Source: Microbacterium sp. NC79
GTDB lineage: Bacteria; Actinomycetota; Actinomycetes; Actinomycetales; Microbacteriaceae
Direction of reading: 5' to 3'
Length of the DNA stretch: 64,000 nucleotides
NCBI RefSeq assembly: GCF_019061125.1
Contig: NZ_JAHQYI010000001.1
Span: 806,001-870,000, forward strand
The notes under the pieces are model-generated. The model was not told the DNA's origin. It searched no databases and saw only the letters and a program-made list of their open reading frames with translations. Below, one piece after another: positions 34,476-44,592 of this stretch. Numbering within the stretch: position 1 is the stretch's first letter; each line of letters opens with the position of its first letter. The position numbers were made by a program, and so were the translations under genes.

Positions 34476-35815
34476 GCTGCGTGATCTCCGTTGCCTGCCA
34501 GCATGCCCTCCCACAGTTCGCGGAACTGCGGGAGAGTCTTGGCCGTGGTGGTGATGTCGTCGATCACAACGCCGTCGACAGCGAGGCCGATGAGGGCGCC
34601 GGTTGTGGCCATCCGGTGGTCATGGTGGGCGCGCCAGATGCCGCCGTGCAGCGGTTGCGGGATGATGCGAATGCCATCCTCGAGCTCTTCTGCACGACCG
34701 CCGAGAGCTTCAATCTCACTGATGAGCGCCGCGATGCGGTCGGTCTCGTGCTGACGAATGTGGCCGATGCCACGGAACGTTGATGGCGAATTGGCCAGGG
34801 TCGCAAGACCGACCAGGTTCGGTGCCAGTTCACCCGCTGCAGAAAGGTCAAGGTCGACGCCGTTGATCGTTCCGGTGCCTGTGACCGTGAGAACGCCGCT
34901 CCGGCGGCCGACGCGCGCACCGAACTGCGGGAGGATCTCCATCAGCATGGCGCCTGGTTGCGTGGAGTGCACCGGCCAGCGTGGCACCGATACGGTGCCG
35001 CCGGTCACGAGCGCAGCGCACAGGAAAGGTGCGGCGTTGGAGAGATCGGGTTCGATCGTGATGTCTTTGCCGCGGATCGCGCCGGCCGGAACCACCCACT
35101 CGCCTGGGTTCGGTGTTTCCACACGGACGCCACGGTGCGCGAGGGCCTCAATGGTCATGTCAATGTGCGGCATGCTGGGCAGACGCTCACCGGTGTGGGT
35201 GAGGTGTAGGCCGACATCAAAGCGGGCAGCGACGAGCAGCAGGCCGGAGACGAACTGGCTGGAGCGGGATGCATCGATGCGGATCTCTCCGCCACGAATC
35301 TGCCCGTGGCCCTTCACGGTGAAAGGCAACGCCCAATTGCCGCCGTCGTCGATGTCGACACCGAGATCGCGCAATGCGCTGATCATCTCGCCCATCGGCC
35401 GGTGTAGTGCCGTCTCGTGTGCGGTGACGAACACATCGCCGCCAGCGAGACCCGCCATGGGCGTGACAAATCGCATGACGGTTCCGGCTTGACCACAATC
35501 AACGGTGGTGCCAGCCGCGAGCGTTTTTGTTGGCGTGATGATCAAATCATCGCCAAAGGTGCTGGTGCCTTCGACGAACTCAACCGTGGTTCCGAGGGCG
35601 CGGAGCGCTTCAATCATGCGGTCGGAGTCTTGAGAGTGCAACGGGGCAATGATGCGGCTGGGGCCATCAGCGAGAGCCGCGAGAACAAGCTCACGGTTGG
35701 TCAGCGACTTCGAGCCAGGTACTTCGACATGGGCGCGTAGGCGCTCGAATGATCGCGGCGCCTCATACGTGCGTCGCGCGGGGGGTGCGGGGCTCACAGC
35801 GGTGTCTTGACTCAT
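34472..35815 (-). CDS. aroA: 3-phosphoshikimate 1-carboxyvinyltransferase (EPSP synthase)
   Basis: Sixth step of the shikimate pathway, joining PEP to shikimate-3-phosphate. 447 residues: LRAHVEVPGSKSLTNRELVLAALADG, CGQAGTVMRF, QFVSGLLLVAARF, LSNAAPFLCAALVTGG and HIRQHETDRIAAL. ATG 35815 is decided by TAGGCT 7 nt upstream; longer frames run into the sigR promoter region. Divergent from sigR across about 150 bp. Confidence 0.96.
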   Translation of the reverse strand: MSQDTAVSPAPPARRTYEAPRSFERLRAHVEVPGSKSLTNRELVLAALADGPSRIIAPLHSQDSDRMIEALRALGTTVEFVEGTSTFGDDLIITPTKTLAAGTTVDCGQAGTVMRFVTPMAGLAGGDVFVTAHETALHRPMGEMISALRDLGVDIDDGGNWALPFTVKGHGQIRGGEIRIDASRSSQFVSGLLLVAARFDVGLHLTHTGERLPSMPHIDMTIEALAHRGVRVETPNPGEWVVPAGAIRGKDITIEPDLSNAAPFLCAALVTGGTVSVPRWPVHSTQPGAMLMEILPQFGARVGRRSGVLTVTGTGTINGVDLDLSAAGELAPNLVGLATLANSPSTFRGIGHIRQHETDRIAALISEIEALGGRAEELEDGIRIIPQPLHGGIWRAHHDHRMATTGALIGLAVDGVVIDDITTTAKTLPQFRELWEGMLAGNGDHAA

Positions 35816-35822
35816 CGCCACT

Positions 35823-35828
35823 AGCCTA
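35823..35828 (-). promoter_or_regulatory. -10 element for leaderless aroA
   Basis: TAGGCT on the minus strand, 7 nt, ATG 35815. Confidence 0.45.
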
Positions 35829-35899
35829 GTGCGCACCCCTGACAACGCCTCATCTATGACGGCGAGAGTTTTCTCATCGAACGTGCATACTCCGCCGAG

Positions 35900-35924
35900 G
35901 GAATACTTTGTGCCATGGCGCGTT
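35900..35924 (+). promoter_or_regulatory. SigR/SigH-type promoter upstream of sigR
   Basis: GGAAT (35900-35904), 17 bp, GTT (35922-35924). This matches the SigH/SigR consensus GGAAT/GGAAC with 16-18 bp to GTT. Start of transcription would be near 35930, leaving about 38 nt before the sigR GTG, and would allow positive autoregulation. Confidence 0.6.
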
Positions 35925-35967
35925 GATCCTAGTGACACGATATTCACGATCGGGCGGGAGGCGGCGT

Positions 35968-36645
35968 GTGAGCACACTCATGCTGAGCGACTCAGCAGTC
36001 TCTGACGATGCGAGCGATCTAGACTGGCTCGCAATGGATGAGTCAGCTATCTCCCCGAGCGCGGCCGCCGATCCTCGAACGCAGTTCGAAGAGCAGGCGT
36101 TGCCGTTCATGGATCAGTTGTATGGCGCGGCAATGCGGATGACCCGCAACCCGCAAGATGCCGCTGATCTGGTGCAAGAGACCTTCGTGAAGGCGTTCGC
36201 CTCCTGGGCTTCGTTTACCCAGGGCACGAACCTGAAAGCATGGCTCTACCGCATTTTGACGAACACGTACATCAATACGTATCGCAAAAAGCAGCGTGAG
36301 CCCTACCAGGGCACGATCGACGACCTCGAAGATTGGCAGTTGGGCGGAGCCGAGTCCACCACGGCGGCACGTTCGCGTTCCGCAGAAGCGGAAGCGATTG
36401 ACCACATGCCGGCGTCGATCGTGAAAGATGCTCTGCAGTCTCTTCCGGAAGACTTCCGCTTGGCGGTTTATTTCGCCGACGTTGAAGGCTTCGCGTACCA
36501 AGAGATCGCCGAGATCATGAAGACACCCATCGGCACGGTGATGAGTCGCCTCCATCGCGGGCGAAAGCTTCTCCGCGACCAACTTGCCGACTACGCCGCT
36601 GAGCGGGGCATCCACGCGGCAAAACAAGGAGCACAGAATGACTGA
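35968..36645 (+). CDS. sigR: ECF sigma factor of the SigR/SigH redox-stress class
   Basis: Directs RNA polymerase to thiol-oxidative-stress promoters. 225 residues: sigma-2 ([57 protein letters not shown]) and sigma-4 ([49 protein letters not shown]). The zinc anti-sigma gene overlaps its end. GTG 35968 has GGGAGG 6 nt upstream. A SigR-type promoter lies about 45 bp upstream. Equivalent to sigH of mycobacteria, where the neighbours are also aroA and rsgA. Confidence 0.95.
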   Translation: MSTLMLSDSAVSDDASDLDWLAMDESAISPSAAADPRTQFEEQALPFMDQLYGAAMRMTRNPQDAADLVQETFVKAFASWASFTQGTNLKAWLYRILTNTYINTYRKKQREPYQGTIDDLEDWQLGGAESTTAARSRSAEAEAIDHMPASIVKDALQSLPEDFRLAVYFADVEGFAYQEIAEIMKTPIGTVMSRLHRGRKLLRDQLADYAAERGIHAAKQGAQND

Positions 36646-36880
36646 CTGCGGGTGCGAAAAGGCGCGTCGCGATCTCGAAGAATACTTGCGCAACGAAGTG
36701 TGCAATACCGAGGCGTCTGACATTCGCGACCACCTGGAAAACTGCGAGAACTGCCGTGATGAGGCGCTTGTCGCCCGTACGCTGACCGAAGTGGTCGCTC
36801 GTGCGTGCAAGGAAGCTGCACCTGAAGAGCTGAAGGCGATGGTGCTTGCGCGCTTGCGCGAGCAACAGACGCACTCCTAA
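36638..36880 (+). CDS. rsrA: Zinc-binding redox anti-sigma factor RsrA
   Basis: Binds and silences SigR; disulfide stress releases zinc and the sigma factor. 80 residues with the ZAS motif HxxxCxxC (His32, Cys36, Cys39) plus N-terminal Cys4, Cys6 and Cys22. The ATG at 36638 overlaps the sigR end by 8 nt and has AAGGAG upstream, so the two are made in balance. Small size and motif match RsrA/RshA. Confidence 0.94.
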   Translation: MTDCGCEKARRDLEEYLRNEVCNTEASDIRDHLENCENCRDEALVARTLTEVVARACKEAAPEELKAMVLARLREQQTHS

Positions 36881-37795
<915 letters not shown>

Positions 37796-37802
37796 GCACA
37801 CC

Positions 37803-39602
37803 ATGTCCCGGTTGTCGGGCACAGCAAGCCCCTACCTTCGCTCCCACGCAGACCAGCCGGTCGCGTGGTTCCCGTGGGGAGAAGAGGCTTTCGCCGTTGC
37901 CCGCGACCGGGACGTTCCCGTCCTGGTCTCGATCGGCTACTCCACCTGTCACTGGTGCCATGTCATGGCGCGCGAGTCTTTCGCTGACCCCACCATCGCC
38001 GCCATCATCAACGCGCACTTCGTTGCCATCAAAGTCGATCGCGAAGAGCATCCCGAGGTCGACGCCGCGTTCATGGCTCAGGCCTCCGCGTTCACAAGCA
38101 ACCTCGGGTGGCCCCTGAACGTTTTCACGCTCCCCACTGGTTCCGCCTTCTTCGCCGGAACCTATTGGCCGCCACAGGCACACGGCGGCATGCCCGCATT
38201 TCCTGACGTGCTGCGGGCGGTAGCCCGCGCCTGGCAGGAGAAGCGGGAGAGCCTGGAGGAGACCGGAACCGCGGTGCGCGATGCACTGGTGGCGCTCGGG
38301 CAGCAGGGCGGCGCAGACGACGTATCGGCGGCCGATGTTGCGGCAGCGGCGCGCGCTCTTATCGCCACTGAAGACGCCGAATATGGCGGTTTCGGCACCT
38401 CGGGCCCGAAATTTCCCATCGCAACGGCATTGCAGTTTTTGCTGGCAGAAGGTGTCGATACCCTCGCGCCAGGAAGCCGGGACGTGGGCAGCTTCACCCT
38501 ACGCGCGATGCGACACTCTGAACTGTTCGACCCGGTAGACGGCGGGTTCTTCCGCTATGCGACCGAGCGTGATTGGACGACACCACACTACGAGCGCATG
38601 CTCGTCGACAACGCGTAGCTCATCGACGTGGCGCTCGCGGCTGACGACATCGCGACTGCGGAACGCATTGGCGCGTTCCTGCGGGACGTGTTGCTGCAGC
38701 CCTCAGGAGGATTCGGTGCCGCGCAAGACGCCGAATCGATGATCGATGGGCACCCGAGTGAAGGCGGCTACTACGCGCTTACCGCCGGTCAACGACGGGC
38801 ATACGAGGCGCCACGGGTCGACGAGAAGGTGATCACGGGGTGGAATGGGCTGGCGATCGGAGCCCTCGCCCGCCTCGCGCAGCGCACGGGCACGTCGATG
38901 TGGCTGAACCTTGCCGAAGATGCCGCCGCTTCGGTGATGACGCACAATCGGACGGATACCGGTTGGGTGCGCGCTTCGCTCGGCGATATCGCCTCGCGAG
39001 CGGCCGCCACGGGTGCCGACCTTGCACAGTTCGCCTGTGGCCTGCTTGCACTTGCCACCGCGACCGGAACCGTTGCGTACGCCACGGCGGCGCGCGACAT
39101 CGTTGACCAATTGCGGGACGGAACCACGCCGCGGGTGTTGCATGAAGACCCCGTGCTGAGAGGGTTGGGCGTGCCGCCCGCACCGGACAGTGGCGATGGG
39201 GACGAACCCTCCGCACAGGCCGCGCTCGCGATCGCCGCCCTTCACCTCGCGAATCTTGGAGCGGGGGAGGAGTACCGTTCGCTTGCCCGCTCTATTGTCA
39301 ATCAGCGGTGGCCGAGGGCGATCGCTTCGCCGCTGGCGTCCGGCTCGACACTGTACGTGGCGGCATTGCTCAGTCGCCCCGCAACGCAACTGGTCGTCAT
39401 CGCACCCAGCCCCGAGGTTCCGCTCGCCACAGCTGCCAGGCGAATGCCTGCCGATATCACCGCAATCGTCACTTTGGACCAGGCGCAGGAGTTTGCTGAC
39501 GCCGGCTTCACCCTGTTCGTGGGCAAAGACGCGCCTGCCCTCTACCGGTGCGAGAACTTTACGTGCGCGCTCCCCGTGACTGATGTGGAGCAGCTGGGCT
39601 AG
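37803..39602 (+). pseudogene. DUF255 thioredoxin-domain protein (YyaL-like) interrupted by in-frame TAG
   Basis: Whole frame would encode about 599 residues: N-terminal thioredoxin-like DUF255 domain with [11 protein letters not shown] (CxxC) and a C-terminal (alpha/alpha)6 glycosidase-like domain. Codon 272 is TAG (38616-38618), inside the conserved segment HYERMLxDNA-x-L; the same frame continues open to 39602 with good family sequence (DEKVITGWNGLAIGALARLAQRTG). No frameshift is seen. One base change from a Gln (CAG) or Leu (TTG) codon explains it. Either a recent nonsense mutation or a sequencing error. The real stop overlaps the stop of the convergent pmt gene (CTAG). Confidence 0.85.
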
Positions 39603-41182
39603 ATCCAGGTCGGAAGCCACATGTGCAGCTTCCAGAAATCACGAGGAATTTCCATCCCCGTCCACAGCGGGAAGAAGAAGATGGAAAGCGCGGTCGCCAC
39701 GGCAACGAACACCACGATCGCGATGCGCCAGCGCTTTGTTGGCGGCGACGGATCCTTCGTGGTGCGGGCGAGATGCTGCATCGCCATGACGAGGGCGATC
39801 GCCAAGAACGGAACCATCACGACCGTGTAGAACTGGAAAATCGTGCGGTTGGGCAGTGCGAGCCACGGAAGATAGGTGACCGCAACTGCGGTCAGGATGA
39901 TGGGGATCGTCCACGTCGGCTTGTACGCGAAGCGGTACAGCAGGTAGAACACGGCGATGATGCCCGCCCACCACAGCAGGGGGTTAGGAATCGGCGTGAT
40001 CGCCTGCACGACACCTTCGGTCTCGGCGTTCCAATACATCGCCGTCGGTCGAATCAAGAACGGCCATTGCCACGCCGGACTCATGTAAGTGTGCGCGGAA
40101 CTTAACCCATTGTGGAAGTCAAGAACTTGCCTGTGATAGTCGAGGAGGGCGCCGAACGCGCCACCCTCATGGCCGCGGTTATAGCCGCCCGATGTGAGAA
40201 ACCAGCCCGTCCACGAGGCGAGATAGGTGAGCACCGCGATCGGGACGAGATACACAAACGAGATCGCGCCCTGGTACAGCGAACCGAGCCACCAGCGGGG
40301 AGCGCCGGTGCGGTAACGACTGAAGGCGTCGGTGACGACGAGGTAGATGCCGAATCCGGCGAGAGCGTATGCGCCAGACCATTTGACCGCTGCCGCCGCG
40401 CCGAACGCGACACCGGCGGCAACAATCCACGGCCGGTTCCACAGGATCGAGCCAATCGGTGTCCGCGCCGGATGTTCAAGGAAGCGAAGGTATGGGCGAT
40501 CCAATGCGATGAAGTACACGCCCAGCACCAAGAACATGGCCAAAATGCCATCGAGCAGGGCAATGCGGCTCATCACGATGGCGACGCCATCGATCGCGAC
40601 GAAGAAGCCGGCCAGGCCCGCCCACAGCACCGAACGCGTGATGCGCTTGGCGAGGAAGTAGGTCAAAAGCACCGTGATGACGCCGGCAAGGGCAACGGAT
40701 GCGCGCCACCCCCACCCGTTGTCTGCGCCGAACACGGCGAGGCTTCCTGCGATGATCCACTTACCGAGTGGCGGGTGTACGACGTAGCTGGCATCGGAGG
40801 AGTAGTCCGGGTCTCCCGCAATGAAACCGGGGTTCGGGTCATCACCCCACTTCGATTCGTACCCGTGCTGCAACAGCGTGAACGCATCTTTTACGTAGTA
40901 CGTCTCGTCAAAGACAAGCGTGTGCGGGTGATCGAGCCCGATGAAACGTGTGGCGGCCGCGACGGCAACGAGTGCGAGCGGAACCAAATAGTTCAGGGGC
41001 GTGTACGGCATCGGCTCCGTGGTGAGCTCAGGTTCTGGCAGCGGCTGTCGGGCGCTGCGACGCGTCTGCGGGCGCTCTTGTGCGCTGGCAAACAGCTCGT
41101 CCATGTCATCTTCCGGCACGTCAATCGTGTCGCTGACGCGCTCATTCGCCGTGGTGTCGGTGCCTGTCTCCGGGGTCGTCAC
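39599..41182 (-). CDS. pmt: Dolichyl/polyprenyl-phosphate-mannose protein mannosyltransferase
   Basis: GT39 membrane enzyme that O-mannosylates secreted proteins. 527 residues; cytosolic acidic N-terminus (about 1-60), then about ten transmembrane helices. The catalytic first loop FDETYYVKDAFTLLQHGYE carries the conserved Asp-Glu, and YVVHPPLGKWIIAG and MSRIALLDGILAMFLVLGVYF are family blocks. GTG 41182 is supported by TAGGCT 6 nt upstream. It is divergent from rsmI with only 22 bp between start codons, an order conserved with Rv1002c/Rv1003. Confidence 0.94.
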   Translation of the reverse strand: MTTPETGTDTTANERVSDTIDVPEDDMDELFASAQERPQTRRSARQPLPEPELTTEPMPYTPLNYLVPLALVAVAAATRFIGLDHPHTLVFDETYYVKDAFTLLQHGYESKWGDDPNPGFIAGDPDYSSDASYVVHPPLGKWIIAGSLAVFGADNGWGWRASVALAGVITVLLTYFLAKRITRSVLWAGLAGFFVAIDGVAIVMSRIALLDGILAMFLVLGVYFIALDRPYLRFLEHPARTPIGSILWNRPWIVAAGVAFGAAAAVKWSGAYALAGFGIYLVVTDAFSRYRTGAPRWWLGSLYQGAISFVYLVPIAVLTYLASWTGWFLTSGGYNRGHEGGAFGALLDYHRQVLDFHNGLSSAHTYMSPAWQWPFLIRPTAMYWNAETEGVVQAITPIPNPLLWWAGIIAVFYLLYRFAYKPTWTIPIILTAVAVTYLPWLALPNRTIFQFYTVVMVPFLAIALVMAMQHLARTTKDPSPPTKRWRIAIVVFVAVATALSIFFFPLWTGMEIPRDFWKLHMWLPTWI

Positions 41183-41188
41183 CGCACC

Positions 41189-41198
41189 AGCCTATGCT
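41189..41198. promoter_or_regulatory. Overlapping divergent -10 elements of pmt and rsmI
   Basis: AGCCTATGCT contains TAGGCT on the minus strand (41194-41189), 6 nt before the pmt GTG, and TATGCT on the plus strand (41193-41198), 6 nt before the rsmI GTG. The two hexamers share the bases TA at 41193-41194. Confidence 0.6.
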
Positions 41199-41204
41199 GA
41201 GAGC

Positions 41205-42032
41205 GTGATCATCCTCGCTGCGACTCCCATCGGAAATCTCGCTGACGCTTCGCGTCGTCTGGTCGAAGCGCTGGAGAATGCCGAGGTGATCGCAGCGGAA
41301 GATACCCGGACCGCACAGAAGCTGATGGCCGGGCTCGGAGTCACGAACCGGCCGCAACTCATCGCGTTGCACGACCACAACGAAAAGCACAAAGCCGCCG
41401 ACGTCGTCGAGCGCGCACGCGAAAGCGATGTGCTGGTGATTTCCGAGGCAGGTATGCCCACGGTGTCTGACCCCGGATACGCGCTTGTGGTTGCCGCAGC
41501 CGAAGCTGGCGTCACGGTCACCGCGATCCCCGGGCCGAGCGCCGTTATTACCGCGCTTGCCGTCTCGGGCCTGCCCACCGACCGCTTCAGCTTTGAAGGC
41601 TTCTTGCCGCGCAAGTCTTCCGAGCGCATCGCCACGTTCACGGCGGTCGCTCGCGAGCAGCGCACGATGGTCTACTTCGACTCGCCGAACCGCCTGGCCG
41701 ACAGCCTGACAGATGCCGTGACAGCGCTGGGCGGAACCAGGCGCGCAGTCGTGGCGCGCGAACTCACGAAACTGCATGAAGAGGTGCGCCGTGGCACCCT
41801 CGCCGAGCTCGCGGCGTGGGCGGCCGAGGGCGTGCGCGGCGAAATCTGTCTCGTCATCGCGGGAGCAGACGCCCTCGTGGTTCCGTTTGCCGACGCGCTC
41901 GCGGCCGTACAACAGCTCGTTGCTGGCGGCGAACGACTCAAGCAAGCGTGCGCCCAGGTGGCTGCAGAAACGGGCACGTCGTCACGTGAGCTGTACCAAG
42001 CAGTTCTCGCCGCGCGCTCCGATATTTCGTAA
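41205..42032 (+). CDS. rsmI: 16S rRNA 2'-O-methyltransferase RsmI
   Basis: Methylates C1402 ribose of 16S rRNA using SAM. 275 residues: ILAATPIGNLADASRRLVEAL, AAEDTRTAQKLM, SEAGMPTVSDPGYALV, AIPGPSAVITALAVSGLP and FEGFLPRKSSER, all tetrapyrrole-methylase-fold signatures of RsmI. GTG 41205 is leaderless by TATGCT 6 nt upstream. metG follows 39 bp downstream. Confidence 0.96.
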   Translation: MIILAATPIGNLADASRRLVEALENAEVIAAEDTRTAQKLMAGLGVTNRPQLIALHDHNEKHKAADVVERARESDVLVISEAGMPTVSDPGYALVVAAAEAGVTVTAIPGPSAVITALAVSGLPTDRFSFEGFLPRKSSERIATFTAVAREQRTMVYFDSPNRLADSLTDAVTALGGTRRAVVARELTKLHEEVRRGTLAELAAWAAEGVRGEICLVIAGADALVVPFADALAAVQQLVAGGERLKQACAQVAAETGTSSRELYQAVLAARSDIS

Positions 42033-42059
42033 CCGAAAATACGAACGCACTCTATTGCC

Positions 42060-42065
42060 TAGAAT
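42060..42065 (+). promoter_or_regulatory. -10 element for leaderless metG
   Basis: TAGAAT, 6 nt, GTG 42072. AAGGA directly abuts the GTG and is too close to act as a ribosome site. Confidence 0.5.
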
Positions 42066-42071
42066 CAAGGA

Positions 42072-43646
42072 GTGAGCGATTCGTCTTTTTATATCACCAC
42101 GCCGATCTACTATCCGTCGGATGTGCCGCACATCGGCCACGGATACACCACGGTCGCCGTCGACACTCTTGCGCGCTGGCACCGTCAGTCGGGTGATGAC
42201 ACCTGGATGCTCACCGGCACCGACGAGCACGGGCAGAAGATGCTGCGTGCGGCTGCCGCCAACAACGTCACCCCGCAGGAATGGGTAGACCGCCTCGTCA
42301 CCGAGGCCTGGTTCCCGCAGCTGGAGACGCTGGACGTTGCCAACGATGACTTCATCCGCACGACGCAGCAGCGTCACGAAGACCGCGTGCAGAAGTTCGT
42401 GCAGGCGATCTACGACCGCGGCTACATTTACGCAGGCGAGTACGAAGCGCTGTACTGCGTTGGGTGTGAAGAGTTCAAGCCTGACAGCGAAATCGTTGAC
42501 GGCACCGGCCCCTTCGAGGGCCTCAAGGTGTGTGCGATTCACTCGAAGCCGCTGGAGCTGCTGCAGGAGAAGAACTACTTCTTCAAGCTGAGCGAGTTCC
42601 AAGACAAACTGCTTGAGCTGTACAAGAACGAGCCGGACTTCATTCGCCCCGACTCGGCACGCAACGAGGTTGTCTCCTTTGTGCGCTCGGGTCTGAAAGA
42701 CCTGTCGATTTCGCGTTCCGCGTTCGACTGGGGCATCAAGGTGCCGTGGGACGAACAGCACGTTATTTATGTGTGGGTGGACGCCCTCCTGAACTACGCC
42801 ACCGCTGTCGGCTATGGCGAAGATGAAGAACAGTTCGCCCGTCGTTGGCCGGCGTACCACGTCGTCGGAAAAGATATTCTGCGCTTCCACGCCGTGATTT
42901 GGCCCGCCATGCTGATGGCCGCGGGTCTTGAGGTGCCGCGCGGCGTCTTCGCCCACGGCTGGCTGCTTGTCGGCGGCGAAAAGATGTCGAAGTCGAAGCT
43001 CACCGGTATCGCGCCGACCGAGATCACCGACGTCTTTGGTTCCGACGCCTACCGCTTCTACTTCCTGTCGGCCATCGCGTTCGGCCAGGACGGGTCGTTC
43101 TCGTGGGAAGACCTGTCTGCCCGCTACCAGGCTGAACTCGCAAACGGTTTCGGAAACCTCGCTTCGCGCACTGTTGCGATGATTCAGAAGTACTTCGACG
43201 GCGTGATTCCGGCCGCTGCTGACTACACCGATGGTGACCTCGCCATTCAGAAGATCGTGGCGGATGCAGCGACCAACGCTGACGCTGCCATGGAGCGCTT
43301 CCGTATTGACGAAGCCATTGGTTCCATCTGGACCATCGTTGAGGCGCTGAACGGCTACATCACCGAGAACGAGCCGTGGGCGCTGGCGAAGGATGAGGCC
43401 AACAGTGCTCGCCTCGGCACCGTGCTCTACACCGCGGCTGAGGGCCTGCGCGCGCTCGCCGTGCTGTTGTCGCCTGTCATGCCGAAGTCGACAGCCAAGC
43501 TCTGGATCGCGCTGGGCGCTGCCGACTCGCTTGGCGTGCTGCAGGAGCAGCCGCTGCGTGAAGCCGGAACCTGGGGCACGCTGGTCGCCGGAACCTCGGT
43601 GCAGGCGCTAGAGCCGCTGTTCCCGCGCGTGGAGGCCACTGCGTGA
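42072..43646 (+). CDS. metG: Methionyl-tRNA synthetase
   Basis: Charges tRNA-Met. 524 residues, class I synthetase with PHIGHGY near residue 20, CVGCEEF in the connective domain, KMSKSK (from Lys304) and the anticodon-binding helical domain. Only part of the double zinc knuckle is present, and there is no C-terminal tRNA-binding EMAP-like extension. GTGA overlap with tatD. Confidence 0.97.
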   Translation: MSDSSFYITTPIYYPSDVPHIGHGYTTVAVDTLARWHRQSGDDTWMLTGTDEHGQKMLRAAAANNVTPQEWVDRLVTEAWFPQLETLDVANDDFIRTTQQRHEDRVQKFVQAIYDRGYIYAGEYEALYCVGCEEFKPDSEIVDGTGPFEGLKVCAIHSKPLELLQEKNYFFKLSEFQDKLLELYKNEPDFIRPDSARNEVVSFVRSGLKDLSISRSAFDWGIKVPWDEQHVIYVWVDALLNYATAVGYGEDEEQFARRWPAYHVVGKDILRFHAVIWPAMLMAAGLEVPRGVFAHGWLLVGGEKMSKSKLTGIAPTEITDVFGSDAYRFYFLSAIAFGQDGSFSWEDLSARYQAELANGFGNLASRTVAMIQKYFDGVIPAAADYTDGDLAIQKIVADAATNADAAMERFRIDEAIGSIWTIVEALNGYITENEPWALAKDEANSARLGTVLYTAAEGLRALAVLLSPVMPKSTAKLWIALGAADSLGVLQEQPLREAGTWGTLVAGTSVQALEPLFPRVEATA

Positions 43647-44557
43647 GTGCGGCTGCCGCCGCTGGAAACGGCGGCACGGGTGACGGAATCTCCTCGTATG
43701 TGACGCAGCGTCGCGCCGAGGGGCGCGACCTGCGGTACCCGGAGATTCCGGAACCGTTGGCGGTGGGTGTCTATGACAACCACGCGCACCTGGAGATTCT
43801 CGATGGCGATGAGCCGCTGACGCTCGACGAGCACATGCAGCGTGCCGCCGCTGCCGGCATCATCGGTGTCGTGAACGCGGGCGGCGACATTGAGTCGTCG
43901 CGGTGGTGTGCCGAAGCCGCGGCCACGCACCCGCGCGTGCTCGCCGCTGTCGCAATTCACCCGAATGATGCGCCGCTGTACGAGCAGGCAGGCAAGCTTG
44001 ACGACGCGATTGCCGTCATTGATGAGCTCGCCGCACAACCGCGTGTGCGCGCGATCGGTGAGACCGGGCTTGACTTCTTTCGCACGGGGGAGGACGGCCT
44101 GCCCGCGCAGTCCCGCTCGTTTGAGGCGCACATCGCGCTCGCGAAAAAGCACGACATTGCGATGCAGATCCACGACCGTGACGCGCACCGCGCGGTGCTC
44201 GACACGCTGATTCGCGTCGGCGCCCCCGAGCGCACGGTGTTTCACTGCTATTCGGGTGATGAGGCGATGGCGCTGGAATGTGCCGACGCCGGGTACTACC
44301 TCTCGTTTGCAGGCAACATCACGTTCAAGAACGCGCAAGATCTGCGGGACTCACTGAAGGTGACGCCGCTTGAGCGCATTCTCGTGGAAACCGATGCGCC
44401 GTTCCTGACGCCGATGCCGTACCGCGGCCGCCCCAACGCGTCCTACCTGATCCCCATCACGGTGCGGTTCATGGCGGCCGAACTCGGCATAGACGCAAAC
44501 GATCTTGCCGCTCAGATCGCGGAAAACACGCTGCGCGTTTACGGTTCCTTCGACTAA
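43643..44557 (+). CDS. tatD: TatD-family metal-dependent deoxyribonuclease
   Basis: 3'-5' exonuclease of the TatD/YcfH amidohydrolase family. 304 residues with the metal ligands in DNHAHLE, GETGLDFFRTGEDG, MQIHDRDAH, FHCYSG and ETDAPFLTP. Overlaps metG by GTGA, the conserved metG-tatD operon. In many actinobacteria rpfB and ksgA follow directly; here a minus-strand MFS gene sits in that place. Confidence 0.94.
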   Translation: MSAAAAAGNGGTGDGISSYVTQRRAEGRDLRYPEIPEPLAVGVYDNHAHLEILDGDEPLTLDEHMQRAAAAGIIGVVNAGGDIESSRWCAEAAATHPRVLAAVAIHPNDAPLYEQAGKLDDAIAVIDELAAQPRVRAIGETGLDFFRTGEDGLPAQSRSFEAHIALAKKHDIAMQIHDRDAHRAVLDTLIRVGAPERTVFHCYSGDEAMALECADAGYYLSFAGNITFKNAQDLRDSLKVTPLERILVETDAPFLTPMPYRGRPNASYLIPITVRFMAAELGIDANDLAAQIAENTLRVYGSFD

Positions 44558-44592
44558 CACCGACCCCGCTCCACGAGCAGGGTGCGGCACGC

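Noticed and set aside
38616..38618. TAG read as an amino acid (pyrrolysine or suppression)
   Set aside because: No pylTSBCD-like genes or suppressor tRNA seen; a simple nonsense mutation is sufficient, and several other genes here (for example lpqB and DUF58) end normally in TAG.
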